This document shows positions 1 through 9,139 of a stretch of 64,000 nt of DNA, piece by piece. The notes beneath the pieces were generated by a model. The model saw only the letters and a list, made by a program, of their open reading frames with translations, was not told the origin of the DNA and did no database searches. The position numbers were made by a program, and so were the translations under genes. Source of the stretch: Symbiodinium natans (Eukaryota > Sar > Dinophyceae > Suessiales > Symbiodiniaceae); the NCBI GenBank assembly GCA_905221605.1, contig CAJNDS010002297.1:198501-262500 (forward strand), in the 5' to 3' direction. Every line of letters starts with the position of its first letter. The first letter of the stretch is position 1.

Positions 1-27
1 TCACTGGAAAAAGTCAAAGAAGAGCCC

Positions 28-735
28 ATGTCGGACGACGACATGCCAATGTGGGTGGAACACGAGATTGCGGAGCAGATCAAAGCCGACCTGTTGGAGG
101 TGATCGATAGTGGGTGGGCCTACGACCGGTTCCACATGCAGCTGTATCCGAGGCCGGTGCGAGCTGCAAATGGCACTCCTGAAACTTGGAATGACCACGA
201 AGGCCGGTTTGTCAATGCCAAGCTGGCGCAGCGCTGGCAAAAGTGGTCGTACTGCCCGGAGCCGGAACGTGTTTTGGCATCCTTCTTGGCAAGCCGGCCT
301 GGGCTCCTCAGACTGGATGAGGAGTTGATGGGCCCGTCGACCCACCTTCTAGGCTTTTTGCGGGTGACGCTTCCGCCACAAGGGCAGCCGCTGCCTGGAG
401 CCAACACCGACGAGACCGGTGTGGCCTTCCACGGCACACACCCGTATTGCCTCCGCAGGATCCTGCTGGAAGGTCTGCAGCCCTCCACTGCTGAAAGATC
501 AGGCTCGCGTTATTTTTCTGGAGATGATGGTGAGTTTGAGGGCTTGTACGCCCACCACATGAACCGAGCGTCAAAGGCCCTGAACTACGCTCCGTTCTAC
601 TCGTTCATGTTCTTGGATGTCGGACCTGAGGTCAAGTGGTGTCCCTATGCCCTGAGGACAGTGGTCGAGATCCAGTATGTCGTCGCGAACTCCAGGCCAA
701 ACAAGAAGTCAGATCAGTTGCTTAGGAGCCCATGA
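28..735 (+). CDS. ADP-ribosyltransferase-like (HGT...Y) protein, possibly 5'-partial
   Basis: A 235-residue reading frame that stays open to the left window edge, so the ATG at 28 may not be the true start. The C-terminal half resembles the PARP/ART fold: FHGT at residues 134-137 (His-Gly-Thr, the nicotinamide-side motif), a following helix (LRRILLEGLQPS), then GLYAHH with Tyr174 about 39 residues later and a KALNY segment, and VEIQY at 213-217 as a possible third motif. The spacing of H and Y fits the H-Y-[E/x] layout of PARP-like domains. I recall similar GVAFHGT...GVY...KA.NY proteins as common in dinoflagellates, mostly unassigned. The N-terminal 125 residues are not recognised. No signal peptide or membrane segment is seen. 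Catalytic activity is inference, since many HGT/Y proteins are inactive. It is the only plus-strand gene before a long minus-strand run. Confidence 0.6.
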   Translation: MSDDDMPMWVEHEIAEQIKADLLEVIDSGWAYDRFHMQLYPRPVRAANGTPETWNDHEGRFVNAKLAQRWQKWSYCPEPERVLASFLASRPGLLRLDEELMGPSTHLLGFLRVTLPPQGQPLPGANTDETGVAFHGTHPYCLRRILLEGLQPSTAERSGSRYFSGDDGEFEGLYAHHMNRASKALNYAPFYSFMFLDVGPEVKWCPYALRTVVEIQYVVANSRPNKKSDQLLRSP

Positions 736-1237
736 GGTGAACTTTAAACTTTTGGATATACAAAGCCCCTACTAAAAGAAAAGTTTAAACTTTTTTGGGC
801 CAGGGTATTGGGCAACTAAGGTTGATCCTGAAACCAGGATGTTACAAGGTCGTCGCCCTGCTTGTCCAGACAAAGGCCCCGAGCCAAATGCAGCTCGGGG
901 AATGGATTGGCCCGTACAAAGCAAAGGAGGAGGCTGCAGCGCCGCCGGAGAGGTGAAAAAGTTTCCCATTCTGGAAACCTGATGATAAGATTGCCTGAGT
1001 TAGTGTACTTTGTGGTTTGTTTTTTTGGGCATTTATGTCGTCCCTCAGGAACCAATTCCATAATCTTGGGAACTTTTTCCGAGATCTTGGGACATGTGTA
1101 AATTTGTTCAGGTTTGGGGTTTGGACTTTGTTCGGAGTTTGGACTTCTCAGGCTGCGCCCCTCGGCTCAAAGCCTGCAATTTATTCGGAGGGTTCGGAGG
1201 CTGCACCTTTCAGTGTTTCTGTATGGGGACATACTTG
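736..1237. other. Intergenic stretch, no gene seen
   Basis: No supported gene. It holds two nearby AAACTTTT/AAGTTTAAACTTTT motifs (about 742-756 and 779-795) resembling the AAAAGTTTAACTTTT motif of the 16.4-17.6 kb repeat. At 1150-1175 there is a CTGCGCCCCTCGGCTCAAAGCCTGC element of the hairpin family seen near 27.5 kb. Confidence 0.5.
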
Positions 1238-1560
1238 AATAGGAACTGTTTGCAGTTCTAAGGAACCTTGCCTTTCAGGCTGCACCTTTCGGCGCAAGCC
1301 GTTTGTTTCTGTGTGGAGAAGACAGGTGAGTAGGAACTGGTTTGCAATTATACTATCTTGCAAATCACCTGTCAGAATTCCTGGAACTAGAAAGCATCAT
1401 CCCCCCAAACCGTTCCAAACAGAATCACTAATCTCCAGCCAAACAAGAATGCTCTTGTAAACGGTGTGGAACTAAAAGTCCAAAGCCCTAAAACGGCCCT
1501 CCTTCATTGCTTTCCAAAAGCAAGTGGCTCTGCTGGTCTTTCCAGCCTCGATACCCAGAA
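1238..1560 (+). repeat. Dispersed repeat A, copy 1
   Basis: This block recurs almost base for base at 30555-30860 in the same orientation (shared landmarks: AGGAACTGTTTGCA, TTCGGCGCAAGCCGTTTG, AATCTCCAGCCAAACAAG). About 90 bases of it recur as reverse complement at 28150-28246. No coding capacity is apparent. It may be a non-autonomous transposon or a repeated gene flank. Confidence 0.8.
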
Positions 1561-1639
1561 AGCCCTCCCAACCATCCACAAGCTTTGTCCCTAACGAACA
1601 ACTGCAGGCTTTGTTGGACTGCGAGGAGGAGGTGCAATG

Positions 1640-1746
1640 CCGCGAGGAGGCGCAGTACCGCCAAGGGCCGCTATGTGCAAGTAAGCTTTGGTGGAGGAAA
1701 AACGGTTAAGAAGCAAGAGCTTACTTTTACCAGGGGTTGCCTATAA
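1640..1746 (+). repeat. Dispersed repeat B, copy 1
   Basis: GTAAGCTTTGGTGGAGGAAAA through GGGGTTGCCTATAAC is matched by the reverse complement of 27055-27140, and in shorter form by 30900-30955. It follows repeat A here and at 30.6-30.96 kb, so A and B travel together. Confidence 0.75.
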
Positions 1747-1978
1747 CACAGAGGTCAACAATTTGACTAAAGCTTACTTGTTGACTTTGCCTGCTTTGCC
1801 TGCTTCAGGAGCACAAAACTAATCATTCATCCTCTGCATCCTCATCATCCTCATTGTCCGCTGGCAGTTGTGCTCCCGATTCTGCTCGCACTCGTATCGG
1901 TCGAACTTCGGCTGGCATCTCTCTTGCAGGAACAGGAGGGCCGCCATCATCATCAACGAACCTGAGAGACAAAGAGTG

Positions 1979-2004
1979 TAGGGTTTAGGGTTTAGGGTTT
2001 AGGG
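1979..2004 (+). repeat. Short interstitial TTTAGGG tract
   Basis: Between three and four perfect heptamers of the telomere type, in the gap between the first gene and the DUF7869 gene. Confidence 0.8.
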
Positions 2005-2192
2005 ACAATATCAGCCTAAGGCTTCTAAGGGTGAAGTGGGCTGTGTCCGGGTCACTGGTTGTCGATCCTTTGTTCAACTAAGCAGCCTGTGGTTCAAGAA
2101 CTCGTACTGGGCAGGTCTTGGATGCCGTCTGAGTGTGCCTTTGACCCAGCTGACCAAGAATTCACAAGCAGCATCCTCAGCATGAGTTGGAA

Positions 2193-5100
2193 TCAGGATC
2201 CATTGAAGTCTAGGGCCAACGTCTTATGGTAACAATGCTGGTTCACTATAGTTTGCAGCAAAGTTTCGCTGATGCAACCTTCCCTGTGAGCCTGCTGGGC
2301 CTTGGCTATGACCTTCTCTTTGTCTTTGATGTTCTTGCGCGGGTAAATTCCTTGAGGTTGTCGTGAAAGTCTAGCTTTCATCGCCGGCACTTGTGCTCCA
2401 GGGAGTAGCAGGCACACCTGAAAGTATCGACGAGAAGCCATCCTTTGTCTTACAACGAGGACGATGTCCTCAGGGTGGGAAGCTGGGGCCCCTGGCCATG
2501 CTGTCACAGGCACTTGCAGGTACCCCAGTGCTCTGAGAGTTGTGATCTCAAACCTGGGCTACAAAGTTTCTTCAAATTTTCACACCAGGATCTGCCTATA
2601 CCAAGCCAACCTCTCACACAGAAAAGAAAGCTCTCACTTGCAGTAGCAGCAGCGAGTGTGGCGCTTGCGGTCCTGTTAGGTTTGCAAAAACCAAGCCAAG
2701 CTCTTCCCACCAGCTCTTCCAGTCGGCTTGTTGGTCGCCTTGCTGTTGCTTGGTAACCACTCGGAATTAAAATTGATAGTTTCCAACCCCCCCTCCCCCC
2801 TTCCCCCCACCAGCCCCTCTCCAGGCAAAACTCTGGATCCTCAAACCATGGCCGAAATACCACAAAGACTCTTACATAACCATGGCCGAAATGCCTTTCC
2901 AAGCACCTCGGAAAGATGCACCACCATCCACCTTGGAATCCTGAAGGAATCCAGTGTACAGGGACACCAGCTCATCTGGTGTGCTAAACTCGCTGTTGGA
3001 GCACTTGACAACTGCCTGCCCGCCTAGGGCATCCAGCGGCCCATGGGTATGCCCTTTTTCAGGGTACAGCAGGGAGATCTTGTCGAGAACCCCGAGGACT
3101 TTGAGTTTGATGCACCAGGAAAGCAACAACCCATTTTTACAATCTCGAGAACAGTTGTCCTGCAAGATGGCCACGTGGTGAGGAAGGGAAGAGTTGCAAC
3201 TCCTGTAGACGATGTCCAATACCCGAGCCATCCCTTCAACGTTCGAGTTGGTGTTCTTGAAGTTGTCTGGGTCCTTTATGTCAAAGGCCAGGGCGTGGCC
3301 TTGGGCCCACAGCATCATCACCGACAGGCTCGGTCTCAGCAAAGCGTCGAAGGCATGTGTCTTAGTCAGTACCCTGGGACACTTGTGTTTAGCCTGGTCC
3401 AGGGCATCGGCCCGGAGCAGCAGAACGCTGAGGGATTCCTGGATGTCCCTCATCCTGACTCCCATTCCTTGCACAAAACAAATACCCAAAACCATATGGC
3501 CATTTTGCAGGACACCTGCCCTAGCGCCTGTAAAAAGAATTACTTTCCTGGGGCATCAAGCTAAAAATCCTCAGAGTTCTTGACAGGGTCTCTGTGTAAG
3601 CTGATCGGGGTCAACAGAAAAGTGAATGCTAAACTTGCCGAAGAACGCAAAGTTGTCCTCAGCTGAACGCTGAGAGCTGCCCACCGAAGGTCTGCCTCGC
3701 GATCCTGCCATTGAAGCATCAGGTGTCTGATGTACTCATCCAAGGTCCTTGCTCAGGGCTGGATACTTATCCCCACAGAGAGGTCGCAATTCTCTTCGGG
3801 TCTCGTTTGTGCCCAGGGGCTGGGCTCTCTGAGCAGCAGTGAGATGCTGCCGGAGTTGCTGTTTGAAGCTCCTTAAGTCACTCTGTTTCTGTGCCCCATG
3901 CACCTACATGGACTGGACTGCCCACAAAACTGCTGAGTCTAGGCCAAGCAGCCAGCAAGTGTCGCAAACGGGATGCTCTCCAGCATTCTTGCGGAACTTG
4001 AGCCACCCGCGGCACTCTCGGACTGCCCGGCAGAAAGTGCTGAAGGACGGTACAGGGTGACTGTTCTCTTTGGCCCATTGCTGGAGCCATAGGAACATCA
4101 TAGCAGGTCGAGCCACACCCAGATACCGCCTGGGACCTGGTCCGACACCTGGACCGCCTAGCACCTTCTCAGGTGCTTCAAGGAGCGAGCAGCATTGCAG
4201 AGAGCATGATGCCACTGTGCGAGCTTCAGCATCTTCTGCAGCATCTACGTCAGACGAAGATGACGATCCGCTTCTTGCTTCCAACTGCCGCCGCCTCCAT
4301 TGGTGTTTGGGGTTTGGGGCTTAGAAAACCCTGCTTCTTCTACACAAACTCTGAACTTGCGATCATGATTGAGAAGCAAACACATCGAAAAAGTGCTTGA
4401 CCAAACAAGGATCGAGTCGACGATCTTGGTCTTGTGTGCGCCGGAAGAACTTGTCTCGAATCGGAACTTGTCTGGCATGCCTTCAGCATCGTACTGATAA
4501 CGATGCCACAGAAATAGCTTGCAAACCCGCAGCATCGGACTGTTCGCCGGGTTCTTTGATCTCATGGAGTTGGCCTCGGCACGCCTGTCTGGCACCCCTT
4601 GTAACACCTTTGTTCTTCAATGCGCATGGCTGAATAAACATCAATGCAGTGAAACAATGATAAAAGTTGCACAAATTGCTTGCCCAAACACTCGGTGCAC
4701 GCGACCATAGCCAACCTTGACAGTGAACTCTGAACAAAACAACCCGCAAGGGAAAGTGAAGCAAAGAAAGCACAAAAAGAACTGCCAATTGCGAAGAAGA
4801 TGCACAAAGGAAAGCCAGAGCGCTCTTGAAACAAACTCTGAGACTGGCAGGGACGATGCCTTCCAACTGTACAGAAGGCTTTTTGGTGCAAACCCTTCTT
4901 TTGTACTGCTTCCTTCTCTGGGGAGCAGAAGGTCCAGGCTTGCTCTCCTCGGCTGAGAACACATCAGATCCCTCCGACTCCGGCTGGGAAGTTGATGTGG
5001 ACTCATCATCAGCCTTAGCATCGTCCTCATAGTCTGGCTCAGAAGTACTTTGTTCAGACTTTTCTGATGGCTCGCTGGTGGCCTGAGAGCTCCCAGATTC

Positions 5101-5322
5101 ATGAGGAGCCCGGCTTGTCGATGAACTGGCCTTCCGCCTCTTAGGCTTTCCAAAAATCATACAGGACGGGGCTTTTCTCTTCTTTACCTGTTTCTCTTTG
5201 GACTCCGACTCGTAGCTCAAGGATCGGCTAAAAACCCAGAGGATGTCCCGGTCTGCTACAGCCCGATCAAGCCGATGAAGCTGGCTGGAATACACTTGCA
5301 GCTCATTCATGTAAGGGGCCAC
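2193..5322 (-). CDS. DUF7869 family protein, multi-exon
   Basis: Exons on the minus strand follow the order of the dinoflagellate DUF7869 family. About 5322-4830: MNELQVYSS..., a Ser/Glu/Lys-rich linker ending RRKQYKRRVCTKK. About 4600-4430: LRVCKLFLWHRYQYDAEGMP. About 4080-3910: SFSTFCRAVRECRGWLKFR plus CDTCWLL, a likely metal-binding C-x-x-C. 3743-3680: YIRHLMLQWQDREADLRW. 3495-2872: the RNase H-like core with ALDQAKHKCPRVLTKTHAFD, HVAILQDNCSRDCKN and LYPEKGHTHGPLDALGG. 2440-2193: a tail with QPQGIYPRKNIKDKEKV. The D-N and G-H-T-H-x-x-x-D motifs are the family hallmarks and are present. The family is thought to have a transposase/integrase-like fold, but the biochemical role is unknown. No inactivating break is visible. 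Exact splice sites and the true start are not fixed. Confidence 0.65.
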
Positions 5323-5372
5323 GTTCAGGTAGCAACCTTTCCAAACTGCAGTGGGCCAGAGGTCTGGGGGGA

Positions 5373-5765
5373 GGAGGACATGGGTTTAGGGTTTGGGGTT
5401 GAGAGTTTACATGTCTAAACCGATCCGGAAAAGAATGGAATAAAGCTGTTTTTCCCCTGCAAGAGACGATTCTTGCAGTGTAGACATCCTCTGTCCAGTT
5501 TACGGCATCTCTGCAAGGATGCAGAGAACTTCAGTGCAAAGTCCATGGCGGGTTCGGCACAGCTTGAAAGGTTTTAAGAGTTGAAGGGTTTCAGGGCTAA
5601 CTTGTTAAAGTGTTTAGGGGTTAAAGGGCTAAAGGGTTCTGGGGGTTAAAAGGGCTAAAGGGTTTGCTGGTTGAAGGGTTGAAGAGCTGAAGGGCTGAAG
5701 GGCTGAAGGGTTGAAGGGTTGAAGGGTCTAAGGGTCTAAGGGTCTAAGGGTTTAAGGGTCTAGGG
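5373..5765 (+). repeat. Degenerate GGGTTGAAGGGTT / GGGTCTAA tract
   Basis: After a TTTAGGGTTTGGGGTT start, bases 5565-5765 are a run of GAAGGGTT, GAAGGGCT and TCTAAGGG units of 8-9 bases. They look like a decayed telomere-like repeat. It separates the DUF7869 gene from the methyltransferase gene. Confidence 0.7.
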
Positions 5766-5898
5766 TTTGGCAGAAGCAGCTTCGTCAAGCAACTCAAGAC
5801 TTGCCGCTCAAAACCCAACCCGGCAATACAACTCTTTAAGAAAAGGAGAGGGACGAGGCAAGAACAGGTTTTGCCCGGAGCAGCTGGTATCTGTGCAA

Positions 5899-8081
5899 CT
5901 AGTCCAGAACATGTATGAGAATGCAAAGCAGGATACAGGCTGCGACATTCATTGTGAAGGCATTGCCTGCCAGCTCTTGTGCTCGGGCAGTGCTCAAGTC
6001 TGTCAGGCCCGCAGCTTTCAGCTCAAGGGCTGACAAGCCTTGCAGGCTCATGACAAAAGTAGGCGATCTGTTCAGATGCACCCCTTCCTTGTCCAAGTAC
6101 AAAAACCGCTTCTGTGGAAGTAGGCATGGATGAAAGCTCCTCCACTTGTGTCTTGTCAAAGAGTCTCCAGAGGGGATGACATGCCTGGAGCACACACGAA
6201 ATTGAAATTGAAAAATAAACATTGTGCCTGTTCCAAGCCAGATAATGCAGAGCAGGACACAGCTTGGAGGTGTCGATGTCCTGGGGTCGAATGAGACATG
6301 GACTGAGTGAGAACCAACATGTTGGTTGACCCGCTGTGCAGTCCCGGCTGCTCGCCCCAGTCTCTTGCGCAAGCAGGCAAAAGACAGCAAAGTCGCTTCC
6401 AGCTCTCTCTTTGGCAGGTCCAATTTCTGCAGGCCTTGCACTGGAGCAATGCTTCCACAAATTGTGGTCAAACTGAAGAACCCAGCGCAGCGGACAGTGC
6501 TGAGGCCAGAACATTCAAGGACCCATCTTACCTGTGGAACCTGCAAATCGACCTCCGAGATGTCATTCTTCTTCTTGTACTCGGCATGATCCTTCGGCCA
6601 CTTCTGGCAGGACGCTGCTCTGCCTGCAGCAGCCTTTCGCTTCGCAGGCTCCTTGGCTGTGGTGAGTCCAGATTGAGACATGTGCTAGTGGCAGGCTTCT
6701 GCTCTGGTGTAGCCAGGCTGCTTGCTGATCTGTGCTTCTCTGCCACAAAGCAACCAAAGGCTCCCGCCATTTCACTTGGCATCGCCTCATCAGCTGCCAA
6801 GCCAAAAAGACCTTGTGGCTGGCTTCCTTTTCAGCCTCCAGTCCCTCAGGCGCGAAGATTTCATTTGAACTTCACTGCACAAAAAGAGGGCCTCAATTTC
6901 TGTAAGCTGCAGCCAAAGGCACAAGACCTGGTTGAACTTTCAGGCTTATTCCATAGATTCTGTTTCTGCTCTGCGGCAGGGCGAAGTTGTAGGTGTTCAC
7001 AACCTTCAGCAATTGTGTGGAATCGATCTGAACCGCTTCCATCAATCCTGAATGCGTCTCACAACCAAACAACCCCGAATCCCAAAGCAGCAAAGTTGCC
7101 TGGAAGCATGAAACGTAGCCTTGCTTTCGCATCAGGTCATCTATCACAGATGTACCTTTTTCATCCAAGCTTTGCCTGTGAGCATCCAAATTTTTGACGC
7201 ACTCCCACATGATGGCCACCGGCTTCTTCGACCACTCCAGGCCCTTGATGAAGTTGTGGAACTCAAGGAAACTGCTCCCACTGTGTCCGCTAGCATCCAC
7301 AATGCTCTTCGGGGTTCTGGTCTGGTTCGACACATCGTCACATTCCACACCAATGATAGCCAGGGATAGTGATGGCAGGGCTGCTGCCGGCACCGATCCC
7401 AGTTCTGAGGTGGGTCCATACACAGGCACTTTACCCAAATTGTGCCCCTGAGCTGCCAGCATCTTTTGCAACACCTCTCGCTTCCACTTGACATGTTCAG
7501 TGTAAAAACATGGTGTAACCTCCAGTGATATGTCATGGTCTTGCCGCAAGACTCTTTGCCACATCGCCTCAGGCAAAACTGGCATATCCAGCTACTGCTG
7601 CAGGCAAACAACATGAGTCAGTGCACTATCCCAGACAAGGAGCCAGCGACTGCGAACCGGTGCCCATGCCGGCACAGAATTCTGCAAACTTCACTTCATT
7701 CGCTGTGATTTTTTTCAGCTCTGCACTGGAAAGCACATTGTTCAGGAGGTAGCTTGCAAAATCGGTGCAAGATGAGCTTCTCAACCCGGGATTCTGCTGA
7801 GCATCATCTTCATGGTCCGAGCTGACTTGGTCTGCATGGTTTGCTTTTCGCTTCTTCTTGCCTTGCTTCTGCGCCCAGTCCTTTTCTGCTTGCTGTATGC
7901 GACGAGTTTCCGGACTGGCCGGAGCTTCTGATGTCTCTTGAGATTCTTCTTCAGAATGTCCTTGCTTTATTGACTTTATTGTCAGGAACACAAATATGAA
8001 TAACATAGCTATGGCAAAGTCCTGTCTCAGTCGACTTCGGCTGGGGAGGTTCTCCAGAAGGTTCTGACGTCGACTCATCAC
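5899..8081 (-). CDS. DNA (cytosine-5) methyltransferase, intron-containing
   Basis: The collinear motifs of a C5-MTase are spread over several minus-strand exons. Motif I: KFAEFCAGMGTGSQSLA (about 7700-7650, SAM binding). IIGVECDDVSN (about 7370-7340) is motif IV with the catalytic Cys retained but Glu where the family has Pro. KKPVAIMWECVKNL (about 7220) is motif VI with ECV for ENV. YNFALPQSRNRIYGISLK (about 6960) is motif VIII. PCLLPQKRFLYLD and FVMSLQGL (6130-6030) lie in the region after the target-recognition part. ELAGNAFTMNVAA (about 5950) is motif X. A GT-AG intron of about 58 nt (7579-7636) plausibly joins motif I to LPEAMWQRV; another donor is GTAAGATGG after VDLQVPQ near 6530. The acidic, Lys-rich N-terminus has a KKRK nuclear signal candidate. 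C5-MTases carried by retrotransposons have been described in dinoflagellates, but no RT, gag or LTR is seen here and the introns argue for a cellular gene. Confidence 0.75.
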
Positions 8082-8094
8082 TCATCGACATTGC

Positions 8095-8240
8095 AAAGCA
8101 ATGCCACAATCTGTGCAGGATGAGGTTCTGAACCCGGCATTGCACTGAGTAAGCTCTTCATGAACTCCAATGGTCTGCATGGCTTTTCTTGTCTTGCTTC
8201 TGTGCCCAGTCCTGCTCTGCTTCTGTGCCTAGTCCTGCAC
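8095..8240 (-). repeat. Degenerate duplication of methyltransferase exon 1
   Basis: Bases 8095-8240 resemble 7755-7885: both contain TGGTCTGCATGG, CTTGCTTCTG and GCCCAGTCC in the same order. This appears to be a decayed partial duplication just upstream of the methyltransferase start, or an alternative first exon. Confidence 0.5.
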
Positions 8241-9139
8241 TGCTCGCTGCATGCTTCAGCCAAAATTAAAGACTGCTCTGCAACAACGTTGCGCCAAAGA
8301 TGTATAACCGAAGGCAAGCTCGGGCTCCGACTGGTGCTTCACTTCAGCTCCAAATCTGTACCTGGAGGATTCTCAAAACACTTCAACCCTGAACCCTTAA
8401 AGCGGCTCTGTGTTGCCAAGCACATGCACTGCCCTGGCTAGTTTTGCTCACAACAGTGGAGCCGAGTTGACAAGGTGACCCTGCGCCGTTTCCTCGGACC
8501 CAAGAGTCAGAAACTTTCCTGGGTTGAACTGTGCTGCTGTTCAAAGCTTGAACCCACCAGAGGGCCCCAGGATCAGGCAAACTTGCAGGGAAACAGTCAT
8601 TGAGGATCCTGCGCCGTTTCCTCGGCCCCCTAGTGTCAGGGCAGCTCCTTTCGGAACAAGACCCTAATCTTACTTCTCAGGCCAGGCTTCAAGACTGAAC
8701 CAGTGAGAGGGTCCAAGGCTCAGTGAAGCTGTCCAGGATCCGAACTGACTTCGCACACACTAAACATTTGAGCCTGCGCACGCTCGGATTTCCAACCTTG
8801 ATCTGCAGTAGCTTAAGACTCTTTCCTGGTTTGAACTTTGCTGATGCTGTCAGGTTAAACCTTAGAAAGGCTGGTGGTGGCCTCTTTCTCTGTTACCCTC
8901 ATGCTTTAACACAGCCCCTAAATGTACAGGACCCCGAATATTTGCCTAATGAAACAAGAACCATGCATAAAGACCACCACCCCGTGTAGGATCAGTGAGG
9001 CAGCCCAGGCTCCGAACTAACTACGCAGACATCCAAAATTGAAGACTTGACCCTGTGCCGTTTCCTCGGACCTCCAGAGGCTTTAAGCTCTTTCCTGGGT
9101 TGAACTGTGCTGCTGCTTTAAGCTCAAGCTTGGCCGAGC
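8241..9139. repeat. Intergenic region with scattered degenerate repeats
   Basis: Related segments near 8480-8540, 8605-8660, 8795-8850 and 9050-9120 share GCCGTTTCCTCGG and CTTTCCTGGGTTGAACTGTGC. No gene is recognised here. It may include the 3' untranslated part of the next minus-strand gene. Confidence 0.5.

Noticed and set aside
5899-8081. Retrotransposon carrying the methyltransferase
   Set aside because: No reverse transcriptase, integrase, gag or LTR was seen nearby, and the coding region has introns.
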